Assembly (NCBI GenBank): GCA_002392655.1
Contig: DGHK01000028.1
Location: forward strand, 261 to 64,260
DNA length: 64,000 nucleotides
Source of the DNA: Lachnospiraceae bacterium UBA3850
GTDB lineage: Bacteria; Bacillota; Clostridia; Lachnospirales; Lachnospiraceae
Reading direction: 5' to 3'
Both the position numbers and the translations under genes were made by a program. The notes under the pieces were generated by a model that made no database searches, had not been told where the DNA came from, and saw nothing but the letters and a program-made list of their open reading frames with translations. Positions 34,138 to 42,241 of this stretch are shown one piece after another (positions within the stretch are counted from its first letter, which is position 1; every line of letters begins with the position of its first letter).

Positions 34138-35766
34138 ATGAGAAGATTTATTTTTACAGCAAAGAATATCGGACGCGAGCGTTATCTTACCTATGTTATG
34201 GGTGAGGGAATGGAAGTCGATGAAGATGTTCTTGATTATTGTGAAGATAATGATATACCGGAGATACTGAATATCATATATGAGGAAGATGATGATTATG
34301 ATTATCTGACTTATGATGTGACAGGACGTACATCCCTGGAGACATTTACTCAGGATGTAATGACTAGAGAGAAGGTCTTTACGATACTGAGGAACATATC
34401 GCTCAGTATGATAAGTGTAAAGGAACATGCTATTCCTCTTTCATACATACTGCTTAACAAAGGGTTTATGTATATAGATCCGGATACACTTGATGTAAAG
34501 TTCCTTTATCTCCCAGTAGAAGGAGATGCTTCTGTATCCACGGAATTTAAGAGCTTTGTCAGACAGCTGATGGCTGGAATGAAGTATGACGTTGAGGAAG
34601 ATCTGTCATATGTTGGACAGCTTCTTACATATGTAAACGGTGATTCATTCAACTTAAGGGGTCTTATCGGACTTACTGAAGCCATGATGCAGGATGCAGG
34701 AATGGCATACTCAGAGGAAGCTGGAATAGCTACCGAGGATGGGGCTGAGGTCGTTGACAGCGCATCGCCTGATATTGAAGAAGAGAAAGACAAGGGAGCT
34801 ATGGACTTCATGAAGGATCTCGATAGCGCAGATGACAAGATGCCTGAGATCGGCGATGATGATGAAGATGATATAGAACTTGAGGAAGCTGAGAAAGCAG
34901 CTGATTATGCAACAGAGGTTCTGACAGAGGAAATGGAAGAGGAAGCTTCTGAGGAAGCTGAAGCAGAGCCTGAAGCAGAGCCTGAAGCAGAGAACGTTGA
35001 AGAGACTGTTGAGGAAACAGCTGAGGAAGAGCCTGCTGAAGAGGCTGAAGCAGAAGAGGTTGAGGAGACCGCAGAAGAAGAGGTTGAACCGGTTGATGCT
35101 ACCAGAAGCGTAGAAAGAGAAGTTGAACATACTGAGACACTCGAGGATATCAAGGCCAGACTTCAGGAGCTTGCGGGTGCGGTAGACGGAAAGAATCCAC
35201 CACCAAAACAGCAGAAGAAGACTCCATCAGGTAAACCTGTCAGGGTAAGTAGAGCAGCTATGCTGAAGGCAGCTGAAGAAGCTATCGAAGAGGAAGATGC
35301 AGCTGCAGCTGAAGCAGAAGGAGTAGCTGAGGCGGAAGAGAAGCCTGAGAAGGATAATAAGAAGAATAACAAGAAAGAAGCTGACAAGAAGGAAGCTGAC
35401 AAGAAGGAGCCTGAAAAGAAGGCAGAGGTTATTGATAACACGATTCTCGGTGCAACCGGAGCAATTAAGATTAATCCTTATCTCATAAGAGTGAATACAA
35501 AAGAGAGGATAATGATCAACAAACCGGTATTCAAGATCGGTAAGGCAACACGAGGCGTTGATTATAGAGTAAGCGGAAACGGAGCTATCAGCCGTCAGCA
35601 TGCTGTTATAATTCACAAGGGCGATTCTTACTACATAAAAGATAATAAATCGACTAATCATACCTATGTAAATGATGTTGAAATCGCTGACGATGAGGAA
35701 GTATTACTCAAGGATAATGCTTCAATCAGACTCGGAGATGAAGACTTTACATTTAGGCTCGGATAA
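34138..35766 (+). CDS. FHA-domain protein with DUF6382-like N-terminus and acidic linker
   Basis: In this 542-residue protein, residues 1-190 form a globular domain paralogous to that of the next gene (DUF6382-like: VFTILRNISLSM, KEHAIPLSYILLNKGFMYID, MKYDVEEDLSYVGQLL). Residues 210-340 are a Glu/Ala-rich acidic linker and 395-430 are Lys-rich. Residues 455-542 are a forkhead-associated domain (FKIGKATRGVDY, SRQHAVI, NKSTNHTYVND), which binds phospho-threonine peptides. The phosphate-binding Arg of the FHA GR motif is Lys here; Ser-Arg-x-His is intact. Cytoplasmic. Aggagga lies upstream. It heads a same-strand cluster with a second FHA protein, PP2C phosphatase and Ser/Thr kinase, which are the expected writers and erasers of its ligand. 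Confidence 0.85.
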   Translation: MRRFIFTAKNIGRERYLTYVMGEGMEVDEDVLDYCEDNDIPEILNIIYEEDDDYDYLTYDVTGRTSLETFTQDVMTREKVFTILRNISLSMISVKEHAIPLSYILLNKGFMYIDPDTLDVKFLYLPVEGDASVSTEFKSFVRQLMAGMKYDVEEDLSYVGQLLTYVNGDSFNLRGLIGLTEAMMQDAGMAYSEEAGIATEDGAEVVDSASPDIEEEKDKGAMDFMKDLDSADDKMPEIGDDDEDDIELEEAEKAADYATEVLTEEMEEEASEEAEAEPEAEPEAENVEETVEETAEEEPAEEAEAEEVEETAEEEVEPVDATRSVEREVEHTETLEDIKARLQELAGAVDGKNPPPKQQKKTPSGKPVRVSRAAMLKAAEEAIEEEDAAAAEAEGVAEAEEKPEKDNKKNNKKEADKKEADKKEPEKKAEVIDNTILGATGAIKINPYLIRVNTKERIMINKPVFKIGKATRGVDYRVSGNGAISRQHAVIIHKGDSYYIKDNKSTNHTYVNDVEIADDEEVLLKDNASIRLGDEDFTFRLG

Positions 35767-35847
35767 GTTATTAAATGGATGGTTCAGTGCATAAAAATGT
35801 ACTGGACTATCTGTGGTTATTGAAATTATAAAAAAATGGGGGCAAAT

Positions 35848-38319
35848 ATGGAAAAAAAGAACATAAGCTTTGAGACCAGAGGCAACAGCATAACGATGAG
35901 ATATGAGCTTTCACCATCAGATGAACTTGACTCTACAGCACTCGATAGGCTAGATGAGAATATAGTTGAAATGACGGCTCCGATCAAATATAGCGAGGAT
36001 GGAGATAAGAGGGTTATTTACTCGCTTATTCCGTCAGCAGTTCAGCTTTCATCATTCCTGAAACAGACGCTTTCAAAGGGTGCGGTACTTACAATACTCA
36101 AGAACCTTATTACAGGTATGGATATTGGTAAGCATAGTATACCTGTAAGCTATATCGTGAAGGATATCAATTATATCTACATAGATGATAAGACACTGGA
36201 GACATATGCTTATGTTATTCCGATAAAGAATCAGTCGATGGACATTTCCGAGATACCTGAGTTTTTCAGAAGTGTTCTTTCGCATATGAAGTATCGTGAT
36301 GAGGATAAGGATAATTATGTCGCAAAGCTCATCACAAATGTAAACTCAGATAGATTCAGTCTTGCTGATTTTAATGTTATGGTAAATGAGTTAATGCTGG
36401 ATGTTGCTGATATGCCACAGGTAGCAATGGGTCAGGCCGGAATCAAGGTTGATAAGGCAGGGGTCCTCAGAAACAGAGCAACTTCAGTTCCGCGTCCTCC
36501 AATGGGGCAGCCGATGCCAGGTCAAATGCCACCAATGGGGCAGCCAATGCCAGGCCAGATGCCACCAATGGGGCAGCCAATGCCAGGCCAGATGCCGCCT
36601 ATGGGGCAGCCTATGCAGGGACAGGTTCCACCTATGGGGCAGCCTATGCAGCCTGCACAGCCAAAGTTCGATCCAAAGACAGGAAAGCCTTTGGGACAAG
36701 CGCCTCAGGCTCCGGTTCCGCCTATGGGACAGCCTATGCAGCCTGCACAGCCAAAGTTTGATCCAAAGACAGGAAAACCTTTAGGACAGGCAGTGCAACA
36801 GCCACAGGCACCGCAGCAACCACAGGCGCCGCAGCAACCACAGGTTAAGTTTGATCCTATGACAGGAAAGCCGATAGGACAGCCTGTACCACCAGTACAA
36901 CCACAGGCACCGCAGCAACCACAGGCGCCGCAGCAGCCACAGGTTAAGTTTGATCCTATGACAGGAAAGCCGATAGGACAGGCACCGGTACAGCCACAGA
37001 CTCCGAAAGCACCTGAGGCACCAAAGGCTCCAGAGATGCCAAAGGCACCAGAGATGCCAAAAGCACCGGAAATGCCGAAGGCACCAGAGATGCCGAAGGC
37101 ACCAGAAGCACCGAAGGCACCAGAGATGCCAAAAGCACCAGAGATGCCAAAAGCACCAGAGATGCCAAAGGCACCAGAGATGCCAAAGGCGCCAGAGATG
37201 CCAAAGGCACCAGAGATGCCAAAAGCACCAGAGATGCCAAAGGCACCAGAGATGCCGAAGGCACCAGAGATGCCAAAGGCACCAGAGATGCCAAAAGCAC
37301 CAGAGATGCCAAAAGCACCAGAAATGCCAAAAGTACCAGAAATGCCACAGCAACCACAGGCACCGGTACCACCGGTACAGCCACAGGCACCGGTACAGCC
37401 ACAGGTTAAGTTTGATCCTATGACAGGAAAACCGATAGATCAGGCACCAGAGATGCCAAAGGCACCACAGATGCCAAAAGCACCAGAGATGCCAAAGGCA
37501 CCACAGATGCCACAGCAACCACAGGCACCGGTACCACCGGTACAGCCACAGGCACCGCAGCAGCCACAGGTTAAGTTTGATCCTATGACAGGAAAGCCTT
37601 TGGGACAGGCACCGGTACAGCCGCAGGCACCGAAAGCACCAGAGATGCCAAAAGCACCGGAGGCACCAAAAGCACCGGAAATGCCAAAGGTACCACAGAT
37701 GCCGAAAGCACCAGAAATGCCACAGCAACCACAGGCACCGGTACCACCGGTACAGCCACAGGCACCGCAACAGCCACAGGTTAAGTTTGATCCTATGACA
37801 GGAAAGCCTTTGGGACAGGCACCGGTACAGCCGCAGGCGCCACAGGCACCGGTACCACCGGTACAGCCACAGGCACCACAGACTCCGGTACCACCGGTAC
37901 AGCCACAGGCTCCGAAGGCTCCTGAAGCTCCGAAGAGTGAAGAACAGGGTGATATGGTTTCACTTGATACGATCATGCAGGAGGCTGAGGACAGTGCAGC
38001 AGTTGCAGCGAAGCCTCGTCCACACTTCGTTCGTAAGAAGACTGGAGAGAAGATATATATTACGAAGGATGAATTCAAGATAGGAAAATCAAGAGTTCAT
38101 GCCGACTATGCGATAGATAGCAATTCCGCTATAAGCAGAGTTCACGTTATAGTTATCCGCAGGAATGGTGTAAGCTACCTCAAGGATAATGATTCAACTA
38201 ACGGAACATTTGTTGATGGCGAGAAACTTGAACCGGGAAGAGAAGTTCTGCTTAAAGCAAACATGGAAGTGAAGTTTGGAGACGAAGATTTCACATTCCT
38301 CTTGATGGACAACGTATAA
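35848..38319 (+). CDS. FHA-domain protein with DUF6382-like N-terminus and long Pro-rich repeat linker
   Basis: In this 823-residue protein, residues 1-195 match the N-terminal domain of the preceding gene product (VLTILKNLITGMDIGKHSIPVSYIVKDINYIYID). Residues 205-700 are low complexity: four MGQPM-x-GQ-x-PP units, six KFDP[KM]TGKP[IL]-[GD]Q modules, and 19 consecutive K-[AV]-P-E-[MA]-P hexapeptides. Residues 735-823 are an FHA domain (FKIGKSRVHADY, SRVHVIV, NDSTNGTFVDG) with intact phospho-threonine residues. Start 35848 uses the ggggg site inside the alternative start at 35836. The linker could act as a long flexible spacer or SH3-like docking rod. It is cytoplasmic, as no membrane helix is seen. 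Confidence 0.87.
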   Translation: MEKKNISFETRGNSITMRYELSPSDELDSTALDRLDENIVEMTAPIKYSEDGDKRVIYSLIPSAVQLSSFLKQTLSKGAVLTILKNLITGMDIGKHSIPVSYIVKDINYIYIDDKTLETYAYVIPIKNQSMDISEIPEFFRSVLSHMKYRDEDKDNYVAKLITNVNSDRFSLADFNVMVNELMLDVADMPQVAMGQAGIKVDKAGVLRNRATSVPRPPMGQPMPGQMPPMGQPMPGQMPPMGQPMPGQMPPMGQPMQGQVPPMGQPMQPAQPKFDPKTGKPLGQAPQAPVPPMGQPMQPAQPKFDPKTGKPLGQAVQQPQAPQQPQAPQQPQVKFDPMTGKPIGQPVPPVQPQAPQQPQAPQQPQVKFDPMTGKPIGQAPVQPQTPKAPEAPKAPEMPKAPEMPKAPEMPKAPEMPKAPEAPKAPEMPKAPEMPKAPEMPKAPEMPKAPEMPKAPEMPKAPEMPKAPEMPKAPEMPKAPEMPKAPEMPKAPEMPKVPEMPQQPQAPVPPVQPQAPVQPQVKFDPMTGKPIDQAPEMPKAPQMPKAPEMPKAPQMPQQPQAPVPPVQPQAPQQPQVKFDPMTGKPLGQAPVQPQAPKAPEMPKAPEAPKAPEMPKVPQMPKAPEMPQQPQAPVPPVQPQAPQQPQVKFDPMTGKPLGQAPVQPQAPQAPVPPVQPQAPQTPVPPVQPQAPKAPEAPKSEEQGDMVSLDTIMQEAEDSAAVAAKPRPHFVRKKTGEKIYITKDEFKIGKSRVHADYAIDSNSAISRVHVIVIRRNGVSYLKDNDSTNGTFVDGEKLEPGREVLLKANMEVKFGDEDFTFLLMDNV
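37006..37347 (+). repeat. 19 tandem copies of an 18-bp coding repeat
   Basis: The 342 bp consist of 19 units of type aaagcaccagagatgcca, encoding K-[AV]-P-E-[MA]-P, with third-position changes and two Glu-Ala variants (units 1 and 6). Slippage would change length in frame. Confidence 0.92.
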
Positions 38320-38386
38320 AAGATAATTAAAGGATGGCAGCTGAGATAAAAGTCTTAGCAGCCGCCTTCATGAAGGGAACAGATAA

Positions 38387-39157
38387 ATGGAATATTCTGC
38401 AACATATAATACCGATATAGGCATTAGAAAAAGTACAAATCAGGATTCAACAGCTATACGTATTATAGACACGCCTGATGGACAGGTTGCTTTTGCAATA
38501 GTATGTGACGGAATGGGAGGTCTTGCAAAGGGTGAGCTTGCTTCAAAGGAAGTAATCACAGCATTCTGCCGCTGGTTTGACGAAGAATTTGTAACTCAGG
38601 TACTGGACGGCTCTTTCTCTACACTACGACTCAGAGATGACTGGAACAGTATCATACAGGCAGAGAACAGACTTCTCAGCATATACGGTTCTGACAACAA
38701 TATAATGCTAGGTACTACAGTGTCAGCCATATTGATGTATAGAAATGATTTCTATATCGTTCATGTAGGAGACAGCCGAGTATATGAGATTCATGATTCA
38801 GTAAGAATTCTCACAAAGGATCAGACGTTTGTTGCAAGAGAGATTGCAGCAGGAAGAATGACTCCAGAGGAGGCAAAGATCGATCCTAGAAGAAGTGTAC
38901 TGCTTCAGTGTGTTGGTGCATCTGCAAAAGTTACACCGGACTTTCTGAAGGGCAAGATTCAGAAGAATGCAGTGTACTTTGTTTGTTCAGACGGATTCAG
39001 ACATCAGATATCTGAAGAAGAGATGATGGAGAAACTTGGACCGAATAATGCAGTAAATATGGAAGAGCTGAAGTATGGTTGTGTATATCTGACCGAGCTC
39101 GTTAAGAACCGCAAGGAAACTGATAATATAACAGTTGCCGCAATTAAGACTAAATAA
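38387..39157 (+). CDS. PP2C-type Ser/Thr protein phosphatase
   Basis: The 256-residue single-domain PP2C phosphatase has the metal-binding Asp residues in VCDGMGGLAKG near residue 45, NQDS near 18, GTTVSAIL, HVGDSRVYEI, LTKDQTF and VCSDGFRHQI. It removes phosphate from Ser/Thr in the cytosol. It lies directly between the FHA genes and the kinase gene, whose start is 13 bp after its stop, the classic PrpC-PrkC arrangement. Length is close to typical PrpC (about 250). Confidence 0.94.
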   Translation: MEYSATYNTDIGIRKSTNQDSTAIRIIDTPDGQVAFAIVCDGMGGLAKGELASKEVITAFCRWFDEEFVTQVLDGSFSTLRLRDDWNSIIQAENRLLSIYGSDNNIMLGTTVSAILMYRNDFYIVHVGDSRVYEIHDSVRILTKDQTFVAREIAAGRMTPEEAKIDPRRSVLLQCVGASAKVTPDFLKGKIQKNAVYFVCSDGFRHQISEEEMMEKLGPNNAVNMEELKYGCVYLTELVKNRKETDNITVAAIKTK

Positions 39158-39170
39158 TGGAGTTGAAAAT

Positions 39171-41330
39171 ATGTTAAAAGAGGGTACCGTCTTAGACGAA
39201 AAATATGAGATCCTTAGACAGATAGGTGAAGGTGGTATGTCAATTGTTTATTTGGCTCGTAATAACCGAATGAACATGCAGCTGGCTGTCAAGGAAATCA
39301 AAAATGATGGTTCAAAAAGTACAGAGATTCTCCTTAAGGGACTTGAGAGAGAAGCGAATATCCTGAAGGATGTGGACCATCCGGTTATTCCCAGAATTAT
39401 TGATATAGTCAAGCATGCAGGAACTATCTGCGTTGTTATGGATTTCATAGAAGGTGAGAACCTGGCGGATAAGCTGAAGGAGGTTGAGAGATTCTCACAG
39501 GAGCAGGTTATCGAATGGGGACTTGAGCTTGCATCAGCTCTGGAGTATCTGCATTCTATGGATCCTCCGATTATATACCGTGATATGAAGCCATCAAATG
39601 TTATGCTTAAACCGGACGGTGGTGTTAAGCTGATAGACTTTGGTACTGCGAAGACTTATGATATCGAGAATAACGCTGATACTACAGCGCTTGGAACCAG
39701 AGGATATGCTGCACCGGAGCAGTTTGGTGATGCACAGGGACGTGGTATCTATAAAACAGATGCTCGTACTGATATCTATAACCTGGGTGCAACGCTCTAT
39801 CATATGGTGACGGGTAAGAACCCTCAGGAGCCTCCTTATGAGATGGTTCCGATCAGAGAAGTGGATCCTATGCTTTCTACAGGACTTGAGCAGATCATAC
39901 TCAAGTGTACAAAGCCGAATCCAAACGAGAGATACCAGTCCTGCTCTGAGCTTATATATGCGCTGGAGCATTATACAGAGCTTGATGACAGTTATATAAA
40001 AGCTAATAAGAAGAAAGTTACCATATTTGCGGTAACTGTAGCACTTACTCTTATATCTGCAGTTATTGCACTGTTTGGAAAATTTGGAATAGACAAGGTT
40101 GCATCAGACAACTATATAGCTTACATAGAAAAAGGAAATGGCTTCAAGACGGATGGTCTGTATTCAGCAGCGGCGACGGAGTATAAGAAAGCTTTTGAAC
40201 TTGATGGTACGGATGCCGATGCGTATGTAAAATATATAGACACATTTATAGATTCATCCAAGGCAACGAATGAGAAGGGTGAATCAGAGCTGAAGCTTGA
40301 GGATGGACTGAATACAGTTGCAAACCGTGTAAAGAATAAATATGGAGATGTTGATAAGAATAATGAGGTTCTTTACAAGCTTGGTCTCACATATTTCACT
40401 GAAATCAATGATTACGGTGCAGCTGCAAAGTACTTTAAGATGGTTGATAAAGAAGATGAGTACTATGGAGAACTTGCAGATTACTATGGAAGTATCGCAC
40501 TTATCCTTTCAAGTACTAACGTTAACGTCAACGAACTTATTGATAAAGTAAACGGTTTTGCTTCATATAATATCAGCAGCTTTACAAATGACAATGAACA
40601 GAAGTTCCAGAACTATAAGACAGTGGGCAAGATATATGTTTCATATCTGAACACAAATGGAGTTCCGGAGCAGGCTGAGTCAGTAATGAGTCAGGCAGTA
40701 AAGGATCTGGCTGATTATACAGGTGAGAATCTGGCGGATTACTACTATGAATATAACAGTGATCTGGCTGAGATATACTATACACTTGCTGAGAAGGCCG
40801 GAGATGAGTCGAATTACAGACTTGCACTTAATTACTACGAAGAAGTGTTGAGTCAGATAGAAGGTAAAATATCTGTAAACGAAGATACAGATAATGAATC
40901 AATAAAGGGTCTGATACAGGCATATGTTAATAATGAATGCAGAGTAGCAGACATATATGCAAAACTCGGAGACAGTGATGCTGCGCTCAAAGTATATGAA
41001 GATACTGAGGCGGCAATGGGCGAGGGAAATACTTATGCTGTAAAGGTTTATTCAGAGCATTTGAATTACCTCTATACAATCTATGAGCAGAAGCAGAAGG
41101 ATCCCGGAAAATGGACTCCAAAGCAGGTTGAGACAATACTTGCAGTATACCAGAAGGGTAATAAGATAGAAGGTATAAGTGCAAATCCTAACTGGATCAA
41201 GAGATCTTCTGTTATGGATGGACTCGACGATGGTTCACTCACTGAGAAGGAGGAGACCACGGAGAAGCCATCTGATGAATCCTCTGAAGGAACTACTGAA
41301 GAGAATAAAACTGATGGAGAGGAGGACTAA
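39171..41330 (+). CDS. Transmembrane Ser/Thr protein kinase (PknB/PrkC-like catalytic domain)
   Basis: In this 719-residue kinase, the domain spans 12-275: Gly loop IGEGGMSIVYLA, ATP-binding Lys in LAVKEI, catalytic loop IYRDMKPSNVML, metal-binding LIDFGTAK, and GYAAPEQF. One membrane helix (about 283-305) leads to an outside region of about 410 residues with TPR-like helices (YSAAATEYKKAFELDG; YRLALNYYEEVLSQIE) and an acidic Thr/Glu tail. No PASTA domains are present, unlike classical PrkC, so the outer ligand differs. Start 39171 has tggagttg upstream. The next gene follows 3 bp after its stop. Confidence 0.93.
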   Translation: MLKEGTVLDEKYEILRQIGEGGMSIVYLARNNRMNMQLAVKEIKNDGSKSTEILLKGLEREANILKDVDHPVIPRIIDIVKHAGTICVVMDFIEGENLADKLKEVERFSQEQVIEWGLELASALEYLHSMDPPIIYRDMKPSNVMLKPDGGVKLIDFGTAKTYDIENNADTTALGTRGYAAPEQFGDAQGRGIYKTDARTDIYNLGATLYHMVTGKNPQEPPYEMVPIREVDPMLSTGLEQIILKCTKPNPNERYQSCSELIYALEHYTELDDSYIKANKKKVTIFAVTVALTLISAVIALFGKFGIDKVASDNYIAYIEKGNGFKTDGLYSAAATEYKKAFELDGTDADAYVKYIDTFIDSSKATNEKGESELKLEDGLNTVANRVKNKYGDVDKNNEVLYKLGLTYFTEINDYGAAAKYFKMVDKEDEYYGELADYYGSIALILSSTNVNVNELIDKVNGFASYNISSFTNDNEQKFQNYKTVGKIYVSYLNTNGVPEQAESVMSQAVKDLADYTGENLADYYYEYNSDLAEIYYTLAEKAGDESNYRLALNYYEEVLSQIEGKISVNEDTDNESIKGLIQAYVNNECRVADIYAKLGDSDAALKVYEDTEAAMGEGNTYAVKVYSEHLNYLYTIYEQKQKDPGKWTPKQVETILAVYQKGNKIEGISANPNWIKRSSVMDGLDDGSLTEKEETTEKPSDESSEGTTEENKTDGEED

Positions 41331-41333
41331 GCT

Positions 41334-42227
41334 ATGGGAATTTATAACATAATGTTCTGGGGCGGACTCATATTAGCCGGTATCTTCCTCATAGTGTCAG
41401 TCATCATCTTCATAAAGATGAGAATTCCGGAAGCATTCGGTGTAGTTACCGGAAGAACTCAGAAGAAGGCTATTGAAGAGATACGTTCCGGCGGAAGAGC
41501 CGTAACAACTTCTAAAAGAAAGAAGATCGGAAGCAACATACTTGCAAGAGATATCAAGGTTTCCGATTCTAAAAGAAAGGCTACGGTTACAGAGCACAAT
41601 ATGGCTCCTACCAGACCGGAAACCGGGGAAAGTGCTGAAAGCATTGCCAGAAGAGCTGCAGAAGATGCTAAGAAGCAGGTTCAGAGCAGCCAGGAGAAAG
41701 CGAGAAGAAATCTCGAAGAAGAATCTACAGAGGTTCTTACCTATAATGAGATGAAGACGAAGGGTGACTCGAGTGAAGAGCCTACAACCGTTCTTGAGAT
41801 GGAACAGGCAACGGACATATTGTCACAGGGCGATGGAGTATACGGAGACTCAGAGGCGGATTCATATGCTGATGATGCCACTGATGTTCTTGTCGGAAAT
41901 GGCAGAGTTGATGACAGAGAGCTTGAAGATAAGGATCTGTATAAAGACGATGAACTGGGTGATGAGAAGACAGATGTCCTGAGATCGACTTCGACAAGTG
42001 TGAATGATAGAGATGATGATGTTGATAAAACTGACGTTCTTACAGCAGAGATGGATGATCTCTCAGATAAGGATGTTTACGGAACATATAATCCGGAGAC
42101 TACATCTGTACTTAGGTCAGATATGGCACCGGGCAGCGACTCTGTTAAGAAGAGTGACGGCTTAAGTCGAGATGGAATCAAGGTACTTTACAGTGAAACT
42201 GTTGTTCACACTGATGAAAGCTTATAG
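41334..42227 (+). CDS. Membrane-anchored protein with repeated T-x-[VI]-L motifs; candidate kinase substrate and FHA ligand
   Basis: The 297 residues comprise one N-terminal membrane helix (8-28) followed by a basic segment and a long acidic, probably disordered cytoplasmic region. It contains seven T-x-[VI]-L motifs: TEVL 132, TTVL 151, TDIL 160, TDVL 183, TDVL 213, TDVL 233 and TSVL 257. The last sits in NPETTSVLRSDM, strikingly similar to the ETTSVFRAD phosphosite of mycobacterial GarA (recalled from memory), which is phosphorylated by PknB/PknG and bound by an FHA domain. FHA domains often read the +3 residue, which is Leu in all seven. The gene starts 3 bp after the kinase stop. No family is recognised; the substrate role is inferred. 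Confidence 0.72.
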   Translation: MGIYNIMFWGGLILAGIFLIVSVIIFIKMRIPEAFGVVTGRTQKKAIEEIRSGGRAVTTSKRKKIGSNILARDIKVSDSKRKATVTEHNMAPTRPETGESAESIARRAAEDAKKQVQSSQEKARRNLEEESTEVLTYNEMKTKGDSSEEPTTVLEMEQATDILSQGDGVYGDSEADSYADDATDVLVGNGRVDDRELEDKDLYKDDELGDEKTDVLRSTSTSVNDRDDDVDKTDVLTAEMDDLSDKDVYGTYNPETTSVLRSDMAPGSDSVKKSDGLSRDGIKVLYSETVVHTDESL

Positions 42228-42241
42228 GAGGGAGAGAATAT

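Noticed and set aside
34905..35441. Ser/Ala/Val-rich minus-strand ORFs opposite the acidic linker
   Set aside because: Complement of the Glu/Ala-rich coding repeat; no start signals.
37006..37347. CRISPR-like array
   Set aside because: Units are contiguous 18-mers with no spacers, and they lie inside a coding frame.
36781..37770. 329-residue minus-strand ORF rich in Leu, Trp and Cys
   Set aside because: It is the mirror of the proline-rich repeat of the FHA gene; repeats leave the opposite frame open. No ribosome site or plausible protein composition.
36956..38078. Other minus-strand ORFs over the same repeat (148 and 212 residues)
   Set aside because: Low-complexity shadows of the repeat.
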